NCBI GenBank assembly: GCA_024691065.1
Contig: JAILOA010000308.1
Span: 1-6,069 of the forward strand
Reading direction: 5' to 3'
Length of the DNA: 6,069 nt
Source of the DNA: Lachnospiraceae bacterium
Lineage (GTDB): Bacteria; Bacillota; Clostridia; Lachnospirales; Lachnospiraceae
Made by a program: the position numbers and the translations under genes. Shown piece by piece: positions 5,824 to 6,069 of the stretch. Numbering within the stretch: position 1 is the first letter of the stretch; each line of letters starts with the position of its first letter. The notes beneath the pieces were generated by a model. The model saw only the letters and a list, made by a program, of their open reading frames with translations, searched no databases and was not told where the DNA came from.

Positions 5824-5911
5824 GGAGAATAGCCACGTAGTCTAAATTATGTGTTTAAGTAAATTGGCTATTCTCCCAAAGGATAAACTGCTTTGCAGTT
5901 TATCCGATGGA
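5824..5911. repeat. 88-bp double-hairpin repeat, copy 1
   Basis: The first element pairs GGAGAATAGCC (5824-5834) with GGCTATTCTCC (5866-5876), a perfect 11-bp stem around a 31-nt AT-rich loop. The second pairs GGATAAACTGC (5881-5891) with GCAGTTTATCC (5895-5905), also 11 bp, with a TTT loop. The two are joined by only CAAA. No open frame or T-run is associated. It resembles a REP/BIME-like or miniature palindromic element; no named family is recognised. Confidence 0.9.
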
Positions 5912-5924
5912 AGCTAAAGAACTA

Positions 5925-5967
5925 AAAAGCACTGGAAAGCGGAAAAGTTCCGAAATCCAGTACTTTT
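5925..5967. repeat. Imperfect hairpin in the spacer between the 88-bp repeats
   Basis: AAAAGCACTGG (5925-5935) pairs with CCAGTACTTTT (5957-5967) with one mismatch. A nested CGGAA/TTCCG stem (5940-5944/5948-5952) sits inside the loop. The final TTTT is short, so termination is possible but weak. It fills most of the 70-bp spacer, which makes the 158-bp unit a run of three hairpins. Confidence 0.6.
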
Positions 5968-5981
5968 GTGGAAGGCAAGAA

Positions 5982-6069
5982 GGAGAATAGCCACGGAGTC
6001 TAAATTATGAGTCTATGTAAATCGGCTATTCTCCCAAAGGATAAACTGCTTTGCAGTTTATCCGATGGA
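5982..6069. repeat. 88-bp double-hairpin repeat, copy 2, reaching the window edge
   Basis: This copy repeats the first at a 158-bp offset. Its stems are 5982-5992/6024-6034 and 6039-6049/6053-6063, and all four arms are identical to copy 1. I count five differences, all within the loop of the first hairpin. The last bases of the window match the end of copy 1, so the array may continue to the right. Confidence 0.9.

Noticed and set aside
5824..6069. Insertion sequence ends or tRNA/rRNA-like structure
   Set aside because: No transposase frame lies between the copies. The stems lack the arm pattern of a tRNA, and no target-site duplication was seen.

Overview
The window looks like a chromosomal segment from a low-to-moderate GC Gram-positive of the class Clostridia, most likely a motile member of the Lachnospiraceae. 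This rests on the AT-rich non-coding DNA, strong GGAGG-type ribosome binding sites, a Firmicutes-style acidic-linker lipoprotein, sigma-A-like promoters with 17-bp spacers, and two chemoreceptors of clostridial type. The family assignment is an inference from style, not a match to a known genome.

All four confident genes are on the + strand. (1) A lipoprotein gene (362-1039) has its own promoter (157-185), a leader carrying three hairpin repeats (193-350), a 3' tail of 57-bp tandem repeats (1043-1227) and an intrinsic terminator (1261-1303). (2) A two-gene operon follows: a cytoplasmic FIST-domain sensor (1647-2756) and, 18 bases later, a soluble chemoreceptor with no membrane segment and no sensor domain of its own (2775-3746). 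(3) A 469-base gap (3747-4215) is filled by an array built on a 35-bp tandem unit. (4) It leads into a second chemoreceptor with six predicted membrane helices and no extracellular domain (4216-5694), closed by a strong terminator (5745-5779). (5) The right end (5780-6069) has two copies of an 88-bp double-hairpin repeat at 158-bp period, running into the window edge. A possible 3' end of another gene lies at 3-44.

The most coherent functional idea is that the FIST protein binds a small intracellular ligand and passes the state to the co-transcribed soluble receptor, which has the conserved kinase-control hairpin and could feed CheA/CheW arrays. The membrane receptor next door would join the same signalling pathway. 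The pairing is inferred from gene order and complementary domain content, not shown directly.

The other striking feature is non-coding. Every sizeable gap carries its own unrelated short-repeat family (53, 57, 35 and 158 bp periods, plus a 34-bp direct repeat). Two sit inside predicted transcripts of the lipoprotein gene (leader and 3' UTR), and one fills the whole upstream region of the membrane chemoreceptor, so they may affect expression as well as being products of local duplication.
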